A stretch of 64,000 bases of DNA, from contig CM077673.1 in NCBI GenBank assembly GCA_039707655.1, forward strand, positions 4,040,001 through 4,104,000, in the 5' to 3' direction. Under the pieces are notes generated by a model. The model ran no database searches and was not told the DNA's origin. It worked only from the letters and a program-made list of their open reading frames with translations. The stretch comes from Elymus sibiricus. Its lineage: Eukaryota; Streptophyta; Magnoliopsida; Poales; Poaceae. Shown here in pieces: positions 46,801-58,339 of the stretch. The stretch's first letter is position 1; the number at the start of each line of letters is the position of its first letter. The position numbers and the translations under genes are program-made.

Positions 46801-48208
46801 TTTTTCGTGCCGCCTAAAAATGGGTCATGGCCGCGTTAGGCGCAAGCGCCGACCCAATTACAAAAGCGGGCATTGATGCCTGCCGGGCTGACCCAAACGG
46901 ACAAAATGCGAACAAAGCGTGCTTTCGTTTTGGTCGCGCGGTTGGAGTTGCTCTTATATTCCTTGTAGTTTGCATAGCCGATCCCTTTTATTAAGTTGTT
47001 AGCATCCTTATCACCGTGCCTCGCTCCACTTGCAAAGCCCACACCGCCATGCTCGAAGAATAGAAATGGTGGTGCATTGATCAAAAATATTTTTGTGTTG
47101 TGCGGTTGTGGTAGAGCCCGGAATGAATGGTGGGTTCAGTTTAGAACTAGGAGTTACTAGCACTAAGATAGGAAGGTGGTTTCTGCCCTTGTCCCTTGTT
47201 GTTGTCGTGCCACGACGACATCGATCAGTGTCTCACTTAGAACATGAGTTATTTGATTTTGTGAGGGTTGTGAGTGAGCGGGGTGGGGGTTAGTATTGGT
47301 CTGTTCAGTTACGTCTGTCTAAGTGGAATAATTTCCCTACTTCAGAAAATATGGAAAATTGTGTTTAGTTAGATATGGCTTTTGAAAAAATTGCATGAGC
47401 AACGGTTCTTTTTTCTTTTATCAAGTCATACAATTTTGTGGTTAGGATATAAGGGTAAATGCATTGGTTGGTTGTTTCAAGAGTTAATAATGAACACAGT
47501 AGCATACCAGTTGCATGCCCAATAATGGACATGATATTTTTGTTTCGTGATAATGCACGACAATCAACTGTATATTACAATGTAGCAATGGCTCAGTAGA
47601 AATAAGATATGCCTTCTTGGCTGGTGGGGGATGGGGGGTCATGGGCGGCACGCGCCTCGTCCCTGTTGATGACAATGGCGGATCGAGATGAACACGATGG
47701 GAGGGGATCAGGGCAAAGAGCGGGGTGGTTGGTGGGGGACTCCTCCTTGGCAGTCTGTGGGAAAGTACAACATGAAGGAAAGAGGCGCCATGACGAAGGT
47801 GTAGAGTGATATATTGATAAAATAAAGTACATGCAGATGTGCATGAGAAATCTAAGGTATACGTTAACTCGATTAAATCTTCATACTAATTATATATTTC
47901 TTGTGTAGGATAGTTATGAGTTGAGGTACATACTAATGTTGAGTGATATACTAAGTAGATCTTAGTTTGTAACATAATTATTTGGATCATTTCCTCTATG
48001 TAATATCATCGAGTTACATTGTAGGTGAAATGGATTTCAATTATTTTCAGTTATTGCAGGCTATATTTTCTATACATGTGAAATGTGATATACATTATAT
48101 GCACAATGAAAAAAAAACTATAAATGTAAATTTGACATGAATTATATTCGTAGGTGTAATCAGAAATAATAATTAAAAGCCCGTGGCAACGCACGGGCGT
48201 TCTACTAG
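43819..48208 (+). mobile_element. Helitron, ~4.4 kb, probably non-autonomous
   Basis: The 5' end is TCTCTACTCTTAAAGGGGGA after a host A. The 3' end has a perfect 7-bp stem (GCCCGTG/CACGGGC, 48179-48198), ten bases, then CTAG, followed by T. These are the standard Helitron marks, with insertion between A and T and no target duplication. I see no Rep or helicase motif inside. Short open stretches (near 45300-45430 and 45866-45930) look coding-like but unrecognised and may be captured exons. One problem: the left flank is a Pumilio-like exon, yet the right flank does not continue it, so the 5' and 3' ends might belong to different insertions. Confidence 0.6.
46943..46956. mobile_element. Single end of a Harbinger-type element
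   Basis: GGTTGGAGTTGCTC followed by TTA resembles the right terminus of PIF/Harbinger MITEs. No matching left end is seen, so it is a fragment inside the Helitron. Confidence 0.35.
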
Positions 48209-48250
48209 TAGGGGTAGTAGATAGATAGATGCATTTTAGGAAGTGTATAC

Positions 48251-48556
48251 GAAGAGTTGTACCAGATCCATTTGTATTCTGAAGGACGGTTCACTCCAGA
48301 TATAGATAAAAAAACTATAACAACATCTGTTCACACCATTGCGAGGGCCTTCTCTTCATATCCTGTTGTAGAGCTTCAAGTGCAGCATTTTCTAGAAGGT
48401 GAAAAACCAGAGATATCAGTATGTCTCAAGCAAATAACTACGCCATATGATGCTACTCATATTATACCCCAAGGAGAGAACATGTTTTCGGATAATAGAT
48501 TGCTGGATCAAATTCATTTTCAATATTGTTCTCTGCTGGCTTGCCAAAATTAATAG
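48251..48556 (+). pseudogene. Coding-like fragment, unrecognised
   Basis: An open stretch of about 100 codons begins just right of the Helitron end (YEELYQIHLYSEGRFTPDID), continues YPVVELQVQHFLEGEKPE and ends in TAA at 48554-48556. There is no ATG at its start, so it is an exon or a cut gene. Composition and lack of stops favour coding origin; I do not recognise the family. Confidence 0.35.
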
Positions 48557-49436
48557 CTCTCATGTTCATACTTTATTGAATACCAAGCTTGCATCTGCTA
48601 CACAAAATCCAAGCCGTAGGAGATGCATCGGCCAATAGGAGAATATACTATGTTTTTTGTGGGAGATTGTGAGAAGACAAATATTAAGAGGCAATATCAA
48701 ATACTTTGTGATACCTGAATAAGATATATGAAAGGACTATGGACAATAGAACGTGATGACAAAGTAAAATAAGGTTACTTAGCCACACTGTAACTACAAT
48801 TCCTCACTGAGATATCCATGAGAAACATGCCAAGTCATCCCAAAATATCGTTTTCAGGAAAAACTACACAATTTATCTTATTTGCCTAATATTCTGCTTG
48901 AGTTCAAGCCAGAACAATCATGTATGTTTGATTCTAGTGCACTTCCATCCGCTAATGGTAATGGATAACCCATGGAAGCGAGTGCTTTACTCACAAATCA
49001 TTGCCAGCGTGTCTGAACCAACATAAGAAATCAGTTGGAACTCCTAGAAGTTTTTACCAAAGAAACCATCTCTGCAGGCCTCTTAAATTTTGCTATGCAT
49101 TTTCGGAAGAGAAGAGTACCATTTCAATTCAATACTATTGTGTGATAATCTGTTTGTCAAGCATCAACAAAAGGAAAACATCATATAGACACTTGCTTGA
49201 TGTAACAGCATAACAAAATTTCATAAGTAAAAAAATAAAGTTTACTAAGTCATACACATGGAAGTTAATTCACACGTCAAAGGTGGAAATCAGTTTCCCT
49301 CTAAATGCAATAGCAAAGAGTGAGAATACACATAGGAAGTCGCAATTAAGAAAACAGTGAATGGACCATGATACTAAAACATGTTTACGAAGGTTAATAG
49401 AATACAGATACTTCAAACCAAACAGGATGAACTCAC
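48557..49436. other. No gene seen
   Basis: AT-rich, no recognisable motif on either strand. Confidence 0.4.
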
Positions 49437-49536
49437 CAGTTTCAGTGAAGTCGCTATTCTCGTGACCTCGGTTTTCTGCTTTAGCAACCCATTTTCTCTT
49501 TTGGATAGTTCAACAGTTGCAACTTCGTTAAAGATA
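49437..49536 (-). pseudogene. Possible coiled-coil exon, unrecognised
   Basis: Between acceptor TTTAGAG and donor GTGAGT on the minus strand, one frame reads NEVATVELSKRENGLLKQKT, which has leucine spacing of a coiled coil, bZIP-like. A second stretch near 49870-49930 (SQEIVAEEILPFSS) also follows an acceptor. Evidence is thin. Confidence 0.25.
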
Positions 49537-50830
49537 CTCTAAACACACATCGGGGAACAATAATCCTTCGCGAAGCCCAAATATGGTTCAGAAGAAGAAA
49601 CCAACCACTATGATTCCTTGATTCATTCCTTATATTTGACAACTACTTGACACATCAGCAACTCCAAGACATTCTTTAGATTGCTAAGACGGATGTATTG
49701 CTGCAATAAAGCCACTTGTCTCCATTTAACATGACAGTTAAAGCGAAAGATAGATAAATATCTTGAAAATGTAAATAATGCTAGCTGGACAGTTGCTAGA
49801 TGAGCCTTCAGAAATCAGGAAGATCTAGCTTGTTGGACAACAATGTGGCAGGACGTAGACCATTCTCAAATTGCATTGTGAGCTCCTGAACTGAAAGGCA
49901 ATATCTCTTCGGCAACAATCTCCTGGCTCACCTGAAAATTTTGAAAATCGACGTAGATCCCATTCAAGCCACTCTTTTATGTGGGAAATTTATTTCGGAT
50001 CACAGTTATTGGCCGCAGCGGCACAGGCCAATTTTTGTGTCTCTGCATCTTCTGTAGAATTAATAGCTGATGCCCGAATCATGGATATGTAATTCTGATC
50101 CCCAATTCCAAACAGAGAGAAAAGTTAGAGGAGGAAAAATCTCATTTGCATCTACAGAGGAGGAGTCCATGTAGTGATGCAGGCTCAAGCTGTACCGCTG
50201 TCATGGGTCGCGCGTCATCAGCATCCGCCATTCCCCACCGTGTGGCCACGCCTCCGCCTTTCCCCATCGTGCGGCATAGGCAATCAAGGTCGTGGGCTAG
50301 TTGAGAGGCAGCCGATTGGGAAAATCACTGGTTGAGGCGGAGGAACACCTAGGGGAGCCCGCGCCATCGACAACGGCGCAACGGAATGGGAGGAAAACAT
50401 GGTGAGGTTGGAGCACAGCAGGGTCGCAATACCGGCCGTAGGTCTGCGGTTGAGGAGTGGCCGTGGTGGAGAAAGAGGGGTGCTGCAGGGGAGTCAACGG
50501 AGAGAACAGCATGCTGCTGCGCCGCTTCTCCTACTGCCTGACGCTGCTGTTGCCACGCCGCGGCACTGCCATCGCTCGTGCCGTGGCCAAAGAGAGATTG
50601 AGAGGAGAAAAGCGGCTGGGGTGAGGGCAGATAGGAGACGGGTTGGGGCCTTCTCGAAGCCTAGGCATGAGCGAGGGGAAAATATTAGCGATGGCGCTGG
50701 CCCAGGTCGAGATAGTTCGGCGGTAAATCTCATGTATATAGCAGTAAATAAAACTCAAAATAGGAGAAAAAGCAAACTGCTGCCGCTTTAGTATTGTTAC
50801 TTATTTGATTTAATCTATATCTATATCTAT
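49537..50830. other. No recognised gene; GC-rich patch 50200-50740
   Basis: The GC-rich patch looks like a minus-strand 5' region (frames open on both strands), possibly belonging to the coiled-coil exon fragments. Nothing identifies a product. A (TCTATA)n run lies at 50813-50846. Confidence 0.35.
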
Positions 50831-53152
50831 ATCTATACTCTATATACCTACTAATAAAGCAAGGTGATATTCTTGGTTTCGTCCCGCTTGATGATTTTAT
50901 ATTTATAATCTATATATGCGAGGTGGTACTAATTCAAGGACCTATTTTTGGTTTCTTCCGATTGGCTGGGCTGAGTCTGCCTACGTACACTGCTCGATTG
51001 GGCCTCAACCTGGGCCTGCGTTACCCTTAAATAAAAACTTTTTTTCTTTCACTCGGTCGTTTGCGTTTCACCTATATTATCTCTACCTAGGCTATTGCTT
51101 CTGCCCGTCCGTCGTTATTAGTCGCTAAAAACGTTTCACCGTACGAAGCTCGGTTGGTCTTAGTCTAACGAGACAGGCAAGTGGGCTTTTTAATGGAATT
51201 TCTTTTCTGGGCCGCTACATGAGTTGGTTTGCCCGAATCATGTGCACGCGAGGCTGCTTGGATCGATCTCACAGCCTTCGGTTCTGTCCCACCTCGCTTG
51301 TGTACATCTATTACTACCACTTAATAAACCTATGTGGGCTTTTGATCAACAAGCGGCCTCGGAAATCAACAAGCAGACATGGGTACCCCAAGGGGAGGAA
51401 GCGACGAGAATCAACTGAAAGCCTTGAATCAATGAGGGGTCAACAGACCAGTCAGTTTACCAACAATCGAAAGGAGGACAATTAGAAAGGGAAGTGTCAA
51501 CAGACCATTATTGTCAGAAATTGACACTGGAAAATGGGAAGGAACCGGCAGGCTCACAGCGCGTCCTTGCGTCGCCGTCACACCGGCCCCGAAGCCTCGT
51601 GCACCACCTGGAGGGGCTCCACCACCACAGCACGGGGAGTCCGCCCCAGCCCCAGTGCGCGCCGCTCAACCGATGCTAACTCCCTCTGTAGAGGAGCCCG
51701 GTGGTGCGGGGATCCCGGCGGAGTTAGCGAGGTGGTGTAGCGCGCGCCATGGCTTGTGGTGCGGGGAAGGGGAGAGAGGAAGCCGGATCTCGACCGGCGT
51801 AGGGCGCAGCCGGCACCTGCGTTGTGTCCCGGGAGGATGTGGTGAATCTCTGAGGAGAGAGCCTCGCGAAAGAAAAAGGATAAGGCTGCGAGCGAGGAGA
51901 TCCAGGCTGGAGGGAGCGCTAGCGACACGTCTTGGTTTCTTCTAGACGAGACGACGCGTTAGTTTGCTAGCGTGCACACATGTTTTTTTTTCTTCTTTTT
52001 GGGAGGATCGTGCATGCGTGTTGACAAGTTCTTTTTCTTGCTTTCATTCAAAAAAAAGTTCTTCCTTTGGTTTTAATAGTTTGGATTCTTTCATACCGAT
52101 ACAAATTTCGGAGTCCATCACGCGAACGTGTTAGTTTGCACACATGTTGGGAATAAACAGTCGACTTCTGGAACGTCCACTGGATACATGAGGCTGGCCC
52201 CCTCCCCCGTACCCCCCGCGTCGCCTCCTCGAGCGGGGCGACCAGGGCGGCCTTTCCTCCCCTTGCCGTCTAGAGCCTCACCCCCCTCTCTTCCCTCCCG
52301 TCATTGCCGACGGCTAGCGCGGCCGGGCGTTTCCTCTTCCCGTCGCGGATCCCGGCTCTGACGGGCGTGCTTGGGGGGACGGCGCTCCGGTGAAGACCAG
52401 ACGACGGCGCGGACCCTTGCCGGGTGGTCGGCGAAGTATAGTACACTTTTATTGCTTGATGTCGGTAACTCAAAATAATCAATATGTGTTTTCGCCTCAT
52501 TACTTGGCTAGGATTCACGTCGAAAGTTTTAAACTACCCCCCTCCCCACAAAGAATGGTATTGTTAATTGATCCACCCTATACACTTAATTATCCATTTG
52601 GTTCATTTAGCTGCATAGTCGTCTACGATTTGATTTATCGCAGTTGTTGTTTACCGAAAAAAGGTTTTGCTCCGTTTTATATATAAAGCAATGATCATCA
52701 ACAACCTGATACAAACACATACCACCACAACACACACACACCCAAGCAGGATACATAGGCGCTGAGCGCAGCAACACCATCCCTAGCACTATAAGAGCAA
52801 CCAGGGGCTTCGACCGTGAACACGCCACCATGAAGAGGTGAAGCCGCATACGACGAACCATGGGCTCCAAGACGACGCCTTCAAGAAGGTTACGACACCA
52901 GAGCGCCGTCAATGCCCGATCCAAGGATTAGAGTTTCCTCTGGAGCAACACAAAGAGCAATAAGAGTCGCGACGACGCCACGAGCTTCGCCGCCGCCAGT
53001 CCGTCCGAAGATAGAACAGGTTTTTACCCCGGCCAACACTCACCACCACCGAACACCACAGCCCGGCCAACACTCACCACCACCGAATGCCACACTCGCA
53101 GTTGTTGTTTAATCAATAGCGTAGCATGGGACATGTGCGTGTGGTTTTTTCT
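50831..53152. other. Probable further Helitron body with GC-rich captured-looking sequence
   Basis: The left edge has TCTATACTCTATATACCTAC, similar to grass Helitron 5' ends, and the right edge is the degraded 3' end at 53153-53182. GC-rich blocks at 51540-51950 and 52190-52430 look like gene 5' regions without recognisable proteins. The stretch 52640-53030, on the minus strand, ends TATATATAAAACGGAGC and resembles 3' ends of a wheat dispersed repeat that I think is LINE-related. Confidence 0.3.
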
Positions 53153-53182
53153 CCCGTTGCAACGCACGGGCAATTTTCCTAC
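53153..53182 (+). mobile_element. Degraded Helitron-type 3' terminus 4
   Basis: CCCGTTGCAACGCACGGG with a 5-bp stem, then 12 bases ending CTAC where CTAG is expected. It resembles the intact end at 48179-48208. Confidence 0.35.
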
Positions 53183-54271
53183 ATTATGTGACGGAGGGAG
53201 TATGCTATAAGCAGATCGAGTTGCAGGCAGTGGATTATATTCCCAGACTGCCTACACAAGGTGCTAGGGCAAGGAAATCCATGCATTTGCTGGCAACTTG
53301 CTACTGCGAAATACAGTACGACCTAACACATCCAGCCATCCAGCAACTCTCCAAAGTCCAAACTAAGCTGTAATGACGCACTAAGTTTCTAATCTTGTAA
53401 TTTGCCAGGGCCTACCGGGTCGGTAGGTCGGACCAGGCAGGCCAAAATCCTTGGGACAGAAAATTCCAACAGGGGATTCTCAAGGGTTTACACGGGCGGC
53501 CGACGCCCCCGGGAAACAATCGACTGGACGCGATTTTTCCATCTAATCTGATAACTCCGAGGGGGGTTTTTGTTCTCCTCACGCGTCGACGGAACGCAGC
53601 CGGCCCGGATCAAAGGCGGATCGGTTCTGGCGCAAAACCAATCACAGTGGATCAAAGGAGGGGAGAGGGGTTGGTTACCTCGCCGGCCGGCGTCCGCGTC
53701 GGCGTCGGCGTGCTGCATTTGCTTCGCGTGTAGGGGAAAAAGGGGGGATGCGCAGACTGATTGCTGGGTCCATCGAGTGAATTCTGGAAGAAGGAAGATG
53801 AGAGGAGAGAGAGACGAGCAAGGTTGGTTCGACCGAGTGAAAAGAAAGCGTGTCCGATGATGGTGGACGGGGCCAAAATCTGGGCCGACATAGCCGAAAC
53901 GGACGCGCTTGGGGCCTCCTGCGTGTGTTTTTCTCTTGGGAATAACTTGTTTTTCTTTAACTCTTGGGAACAACTTGCTTTTTTTTGTGGTGCTGGATGG
54001 CTGGATTTGTTAGGTCGTACTGTATCCCCTTCTCCTCCCTCGTGCCTGGATCCCCCTTTCCTCCCTCGTGCGACCGCTGCTTCACGCCTCACCTGCTTCT
54101 TCCTCCGGGGATCCTGCTTCGGCAAGAGACCGCCGGCTCGTAAGCAGCCGCCGGGCCTCTCTCCTCCCTATTCATCGGCGGTATGGCATCAGATCCGTCT
54201 GACGTCATCGCGTTGGATGTTTATTAGCAGGTGGTCAGTGTCTCCGGCGTTGGTGTCGGCGACGTCTAGGG
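53183..54271. other. No recognised gene
   Basis: It starts with ACGGAGGGAGTA, which looks like a broken Stowaway end. The stretch 53500-54170 is GC-rich with several open frames, like a grass gene 5' region, but no domain is visible. Confidence 0.35.
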
Positions 54272-54350
54272 TTCCGTCAAGCTCGGCGTCTTCTAGGGTT
54301 TCGTCAAGGTCGGTGTTGTCTAGGTTCTTGTCAAGATTCGTCAAGCTCGG
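54272..54350. repeat. 27-bp tandem repeat, ~3 copies
   Basis: TCTAGGGTTCCGTCAAGCTC is repeated with changes at a 27-bp period (nine codons). On the minus strand it reads as a Leu-Asp-rich repeat (LDETLEDAE). The third copy is irregular and is followed by a donor-like AAGGTAACG. Confidence 0.65.
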
Positions 54351-54656
54351 CTTCCACAAGGTAACGCCCCCAATCTCCCTGTTCTGTTCCTTCATCTCTG
54401 CGTGCTACCGCGCGATCCAGGCGTTTTTGTCCCGTTTAGCGTTGGTCCACTGTTGCTAGGGTTTGTAGGAGGCTTTGGTCGCAGTAGTGGAGCGATTTTG
54501 TATTGTTTTTTTCGATCTGTTTGGATGATTATGAGATTAGAGAATGGGGATGTGTTAAGAGATTTGGATTCAGGGTATGATTCAGTATGATTATGATACG
54601 GGGTTGTGTGTTTGTGCGTTTGGCCTTGGGTTTTTTGTTATTTTGTTGTTGATGAT

Positions 54657-55364
54657 GGGAGAATTGATTTTAACCCCCCCCCCCAGCTCGCACGCCTTTG
54701 ATCTTATGACCCCTCTTCGTTTGCCTTCCTCTGAGACCCCCGAAGCGGCTTAATTTTTGCTCCGTTACCCCCTACGCTGTTACCTCGTGATTTAACTGGT
54801 AAGGAAAGAATACGGGCCTAATATATTTGCAAATGCCAAATCTGCCCTTGTCCAGTTCCCCCAAAAGGCAGATAGAGGCCTTCCGTCCCTGTCCCGACCT
54901 AGCCGCCAGAGGAGCTGCGCCCGACCTAGCCTCCCGTCGCCAGAGACGCTGCGCTCGCCGCCCGTCGCCCTGCTCCGCCGCGTTTCTCCCCGTCCGCCGG
55001 CTTCCATTGCTGGTCCCCCGTCGCCCGCCGCCCGTCGCCAGAGTCCCTGCTCCGCCGCGTTTCCCTCCGTCCGCCGCCTTCCATTGCTGGCCCAAGGTAA
55101 GGCAACCTCTCCCTCATTCTTTTTTTCACAGATTTTGAGCTCTTCCTCTGGTACAGTTTCGTCTATTCCTGTTTCTATTTGATAGTTATATACTAACATA
55201 CTTGTTAACCATGTCAAAGGGGGGTATGAGCAAGAGTTAGACAGATCTGGGGGGGGGGGGGGGGGGGGGCGGCGGTTCAGAGGAAGGCAAACGAAGAGGG
55301 GGGCATAAGATCAAAGCCGTGGGAGCTGGGGGGGGGGGGGGGGGGGGTTAAAATCAATTCTCCC
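54657..55364. mobile_element. Mutator-like element (small MULE, possibly Pack-MULE), 708 bp
   Basis: Terminal inverted repeats of about 90 bp start GGGAGAATTGATTTTAACCC at 54657 and end as the reverse complement at 55364, with C/G runs of different length. The element is flanked by a perfect 9-bp direct repeat GTTGATGAT (54648-54656 and 55365-55373), the target-site length of Mutator elements. The interior (54885-55110) is a GC-rich block with a partial duplication of about 79 bp, ending in a donor-like AAGGTAAGG, which looks like a captured 5' exon. No transposase is present. Confidence 0.85.
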
Positions 55365-55373
55365 GTTGATGAT

Positions 55374-55860
55374 AGGGGGTTTGTGTAGCATGATGCAGAA
55401 ATTTTCCTCTGTTGTTTATATGTTATGTTAGTTTTCTGAAATTTGTAGCAGCATCATGGAGTAGTTCTGGAGACTTATTAGCATGTATTTTGTCGAGAAG
55501 CACACACCTATCAATATTTAACCAACACATGTATAATCTGGTGGCTTGTTCGGTTGTTCCATAATGGTAGTACTATTTTAGGTTTTCTTCTATTTGAACC
55601 CAATGTTGTAGGCTGGAGGAGATTTTAAAATGCTAGGCCATGAATTTTATTCAGATGTTGTATTTGATAACGGTGCATGTGTTGCATCCTACCACCACAT
55701 GTTTTTTTATGTTAAAATGTTTCTTAAATTCACGTTGATGCCATGATTTCCAGTGGAAGTTAGAAAAACATGAATAATACCTTGTTTGCACCTAAGAGTG
55801 TTCTGGTGTTCTAGGAAATTTGCACCATGTGATCAGCTCATGAATATACAACTTGTAGGT
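55374..55860. other. No gene seen
   Basis: AT-rich interval between the MULE and the inverted duplication. If the left arm were transcribed outward it would run into this stretch; I see no ORF of note. Confidence 0.5.
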
Positions 55861-56967
55861 ACAACATTTAGCAAGCTAAACTATTCAGGACAATACATCT
55901 TCCCTAGTGTCACCACACGAATTCAAAAGTGCAGGCGCAGCACCATTACTTAAGAGCCATACAGGAAAAACAAAAAGGAGCATGCATAAACCCCTTCTTG
56001 CTCTCCACCGAGTACCCAAAACATTACATGAGCTGATCACATGGACCAATGGAATGATGAACCACGCAATGATCCACAATCCCAATCTGTCCAATGCCCA
56101 ATTCTATATGTCGGCCTTAGCCTACCGTACCCAACCCAACCCAACCCAACAAGCCAGTCACAATCTCTCCTCGAGCACAACTCAATTCGCTCGCTACTAG
56201 CAGACTGCCAGACCAGAGCATGCGGCTAAACTACGATCTGGAGCACCGAACTGAACCATATATCACATCAAACAGGCAAACTCTACCATTGTTTTTAAGG
56301 CCTCCCGCCTTGGACGCTTAGGCGACGCTTAGGCGATAAGGCGCCCCCTCCAGCGCCTTACAAATATGCCCGCCTTAGGCGCTTAGGCGTCGCCTAGGCG
56401 ATAAGGCGCCCCCCCAGCGCCTTAGGTCGCCTTACCGCCTTAAAAACAATGAACTCTACATACATACGAAACAAACATCGTGGTCCGTAATTTAACTTTG
56501 ACGCGACCCGATCCAGCCTCTCGGCTTCATCGCCAGCCAAACGTCCTAAGAGCGTCCACCGGATCGAGCCCCGGGCTCAGGGGCAGGGGACGAGGCGACG
56601 CGATCACGCCAGATCTACCGGATCTGGACGGGCTAGATCAGAGGCCAGTACGAGACGCCTGGGCAGGAGGGGAGGAGAGGGGAGGGGGAGAAGCGGCGTA
56701 CGGTGGGAGGAGAGCGCGGCGGCTGGAGACGCCGCGGCCGTCGCCGGGGAAGCAGATCGCGGGGGTCGCCGGCGGGAGGGGAGGGGAGGAGGGCGCGGGG
56801 CTGCTTGGCTCGGCTCCGCTTCGCGTGTCGGTTGGGAGATTGGCCGGGGTGTCTCGGCTCTCGAGTCTCGACTCGGAACCAAAATGTTCTTTCTTTTGGA
56901 TTGGAGAAAACTCTGGACCAGTTGGTGGAAAATGACGGTGTCCGGTCTGTTCACGGGCATGGGCTCG
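55861..56967 (-). repeat. Left arm of the inverted duplication of the SEC22 5' region
   Basis: Its reverse complement matches 57020-58002 for most of its length, with scattered differences. It comprises GC-rich promoter / 5'-UTR-like sequence (56480-56967) and AT-richer sequence (55861-56280). It contains a 165-bp MITE absent from the other arm. The SEC22 coding exons are not duplicated. Confidence 0.88.
56287..56451. mobile_element. MITE (hAT-like), 165 bp, inserted in the left arm
   Basis: Ends are CATTGTTTTTAAGGC and its exact inverse GCCTTAAAAACAATG. It is flanked by the 8-bp direct repeat AACTCTAC (56279-56286 and 56452-56459). Eight bases fit the hAT superfamily. The inside consists of short CTTAGGCG / CGCCTTA words. 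The right arm has the empty site near 57565-57585. Confidence 0.8.
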
Positions 56968-57019
56968 CTCTTCTGGAGCTAGGAGCGAACGACTCGCACG
57001 AGTGAGGAAGGGTGCACGG
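56968..57019. other. 52-bp spacer at the centre of the inverted duplication
   Basis: Unique sequence between GGGCTCG (ends 56967) and CGAGCCC (starts 57020). It has no self-complementarity worth noting. Confidence 0.8.
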
Positions 57020-58002
57020 CGAGCCCATGCCCGTGAACAGACCGGACACCGTCATTTTCCGCCAACTGGTCCAGAGTTTTCTCCAATCCAAAAGAAAGAA
57101 CCAACTGGTCCAGAGTTTTCTCCAATCCAAAAGAAAGAACATTCTGGTTCCGAGTCGAGACTCGAGAGCCGAGACACCCCGGCCAATCTCCCAACCGACA
57201 TGCGAAGCAGAGCCGAGCCAAGCAGCCCCGCGCCCTCCTCCCCTCCCCTCCCGCCGGCGACCCCCGCGATCTGCTTCCCCGGCGACGGCCGCGGCGTCTC
57301 CAGCCGCCGCGCTCTCCTCCCACCGTACGCCGCTTCTCCCCCTCCCCTCTCCTCCCCTCCTGCCCAGGCGTCTCGTGCTGGCCTCTGATCTAGCCCGTCC
57401 AGATCCGGTAGATCTGGCGCGATCGCGTCGCCTCGTCCCCTGCCCCCGAGCCCGGGGCTCGATCCGGCGGACGCTCTTAGGACGTTTGGTTGGCGATGAA
57501 GCTGAGGGGCTGGATCGGGTCGCGGCAAAGTTAAATTACGGACCACGATGTTTGTTTCGTATGTATGTAGATAGAGTCTGCCTGTTTGATATGATATATG
57601 CTTCAGTTCGGTGCTCCAGATCGTAGTTTAGCCGCATGCTCTAGTTTGGCAATCTGCTAGTAGCGAGCGAATTGAGTTGTGCTCGTGGAGAGATTGTGCC
57701 TGATGTCCAACTGGTTGGTTGGGTTGGGTTGGGTAGGGTAGGGTAGGCTAAGGCCGACATATAGAATTGGGCATTGAACAGATTGGGATTGCGGATCATT
57801 GCGTGGTTCCATGTGATCACCTCATTTAATGTTTTGGGTACTCGGTGGAGAGCAAGAAGGGGTTTATGCATGCTCCTTTCTGTTTTTCTGTATGGCTCTT
57901 AAGTAATGGTGTTGCGCCTGCACTTTTGAATTCGTGTGGTGTCACTAGGGAAGATGTATTGTCCCTTGTCCGTGAACTGAGTAATTTAGCTTGGTAATGT
58001 TG
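57020..58002 (+). repeat. Right arm of the inverted duplication: SEC22 promoter and 5' UTR
   Basis: GC-rich from 57020 to about 57480, AT-richer beyond. It lies directly upstream of SEC22, so the promoter and the first, non-coding exon are probably here. An acceptor TTTGCAG at 58280-58286 suggests a 5'-UTR intron that ends just before the coding exon. Outside the arm, 58003-58075 repeats part of it (GCCTGCACTTTT and GAACTGAGTAAT). Confidence 0.85.
57062..57139. repeat. 39-bp tandem duplication in the right arm only
   Basis: CCAACTGGTCCAGAG... occurs at 57062 and again at 57101 without change. The left arm has one copy, so this arose after the inverted duplication. Confidence 0.9.
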
Positions 58003-58339
58003 TGCCTGCACTTTTTAAATTCATGTGACTAATGAATACCCGTTGTCCATGAACTGAGTAATCTAGTATTCCGTTTGAGCGCTTACCAATGTGAATTTTA
58101 ATGATGAGCAAGTTGTTCCATTAGGATTGTAGCAGGATACTGTAAACTGATATGGATTACTTGATTGTTGGTCACACTTTGTTTAAAATTCACTAGAAAT
58201 TTTGATATGTCCTGTGATAAATGTGTCAAGCCAGAAGTTGGAGCTGGACTATGTCTGAAGCACTCATTCCTTGCTCTGCTTTGCAGGTCTATTCGCCTCA
58301 ACCATATAGTTTGTAGTGGTTTCTGGTGTTCTTCACAAA

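Noticed and set aside
56480..57546. Mirror-image ORFs of 151 and 164 codons in the two arms
   Set aside because: They look conserved only because the arms are copies; each runs antisense to the SEC22 5' UTR side and is low-complexity GC-rich sequence.
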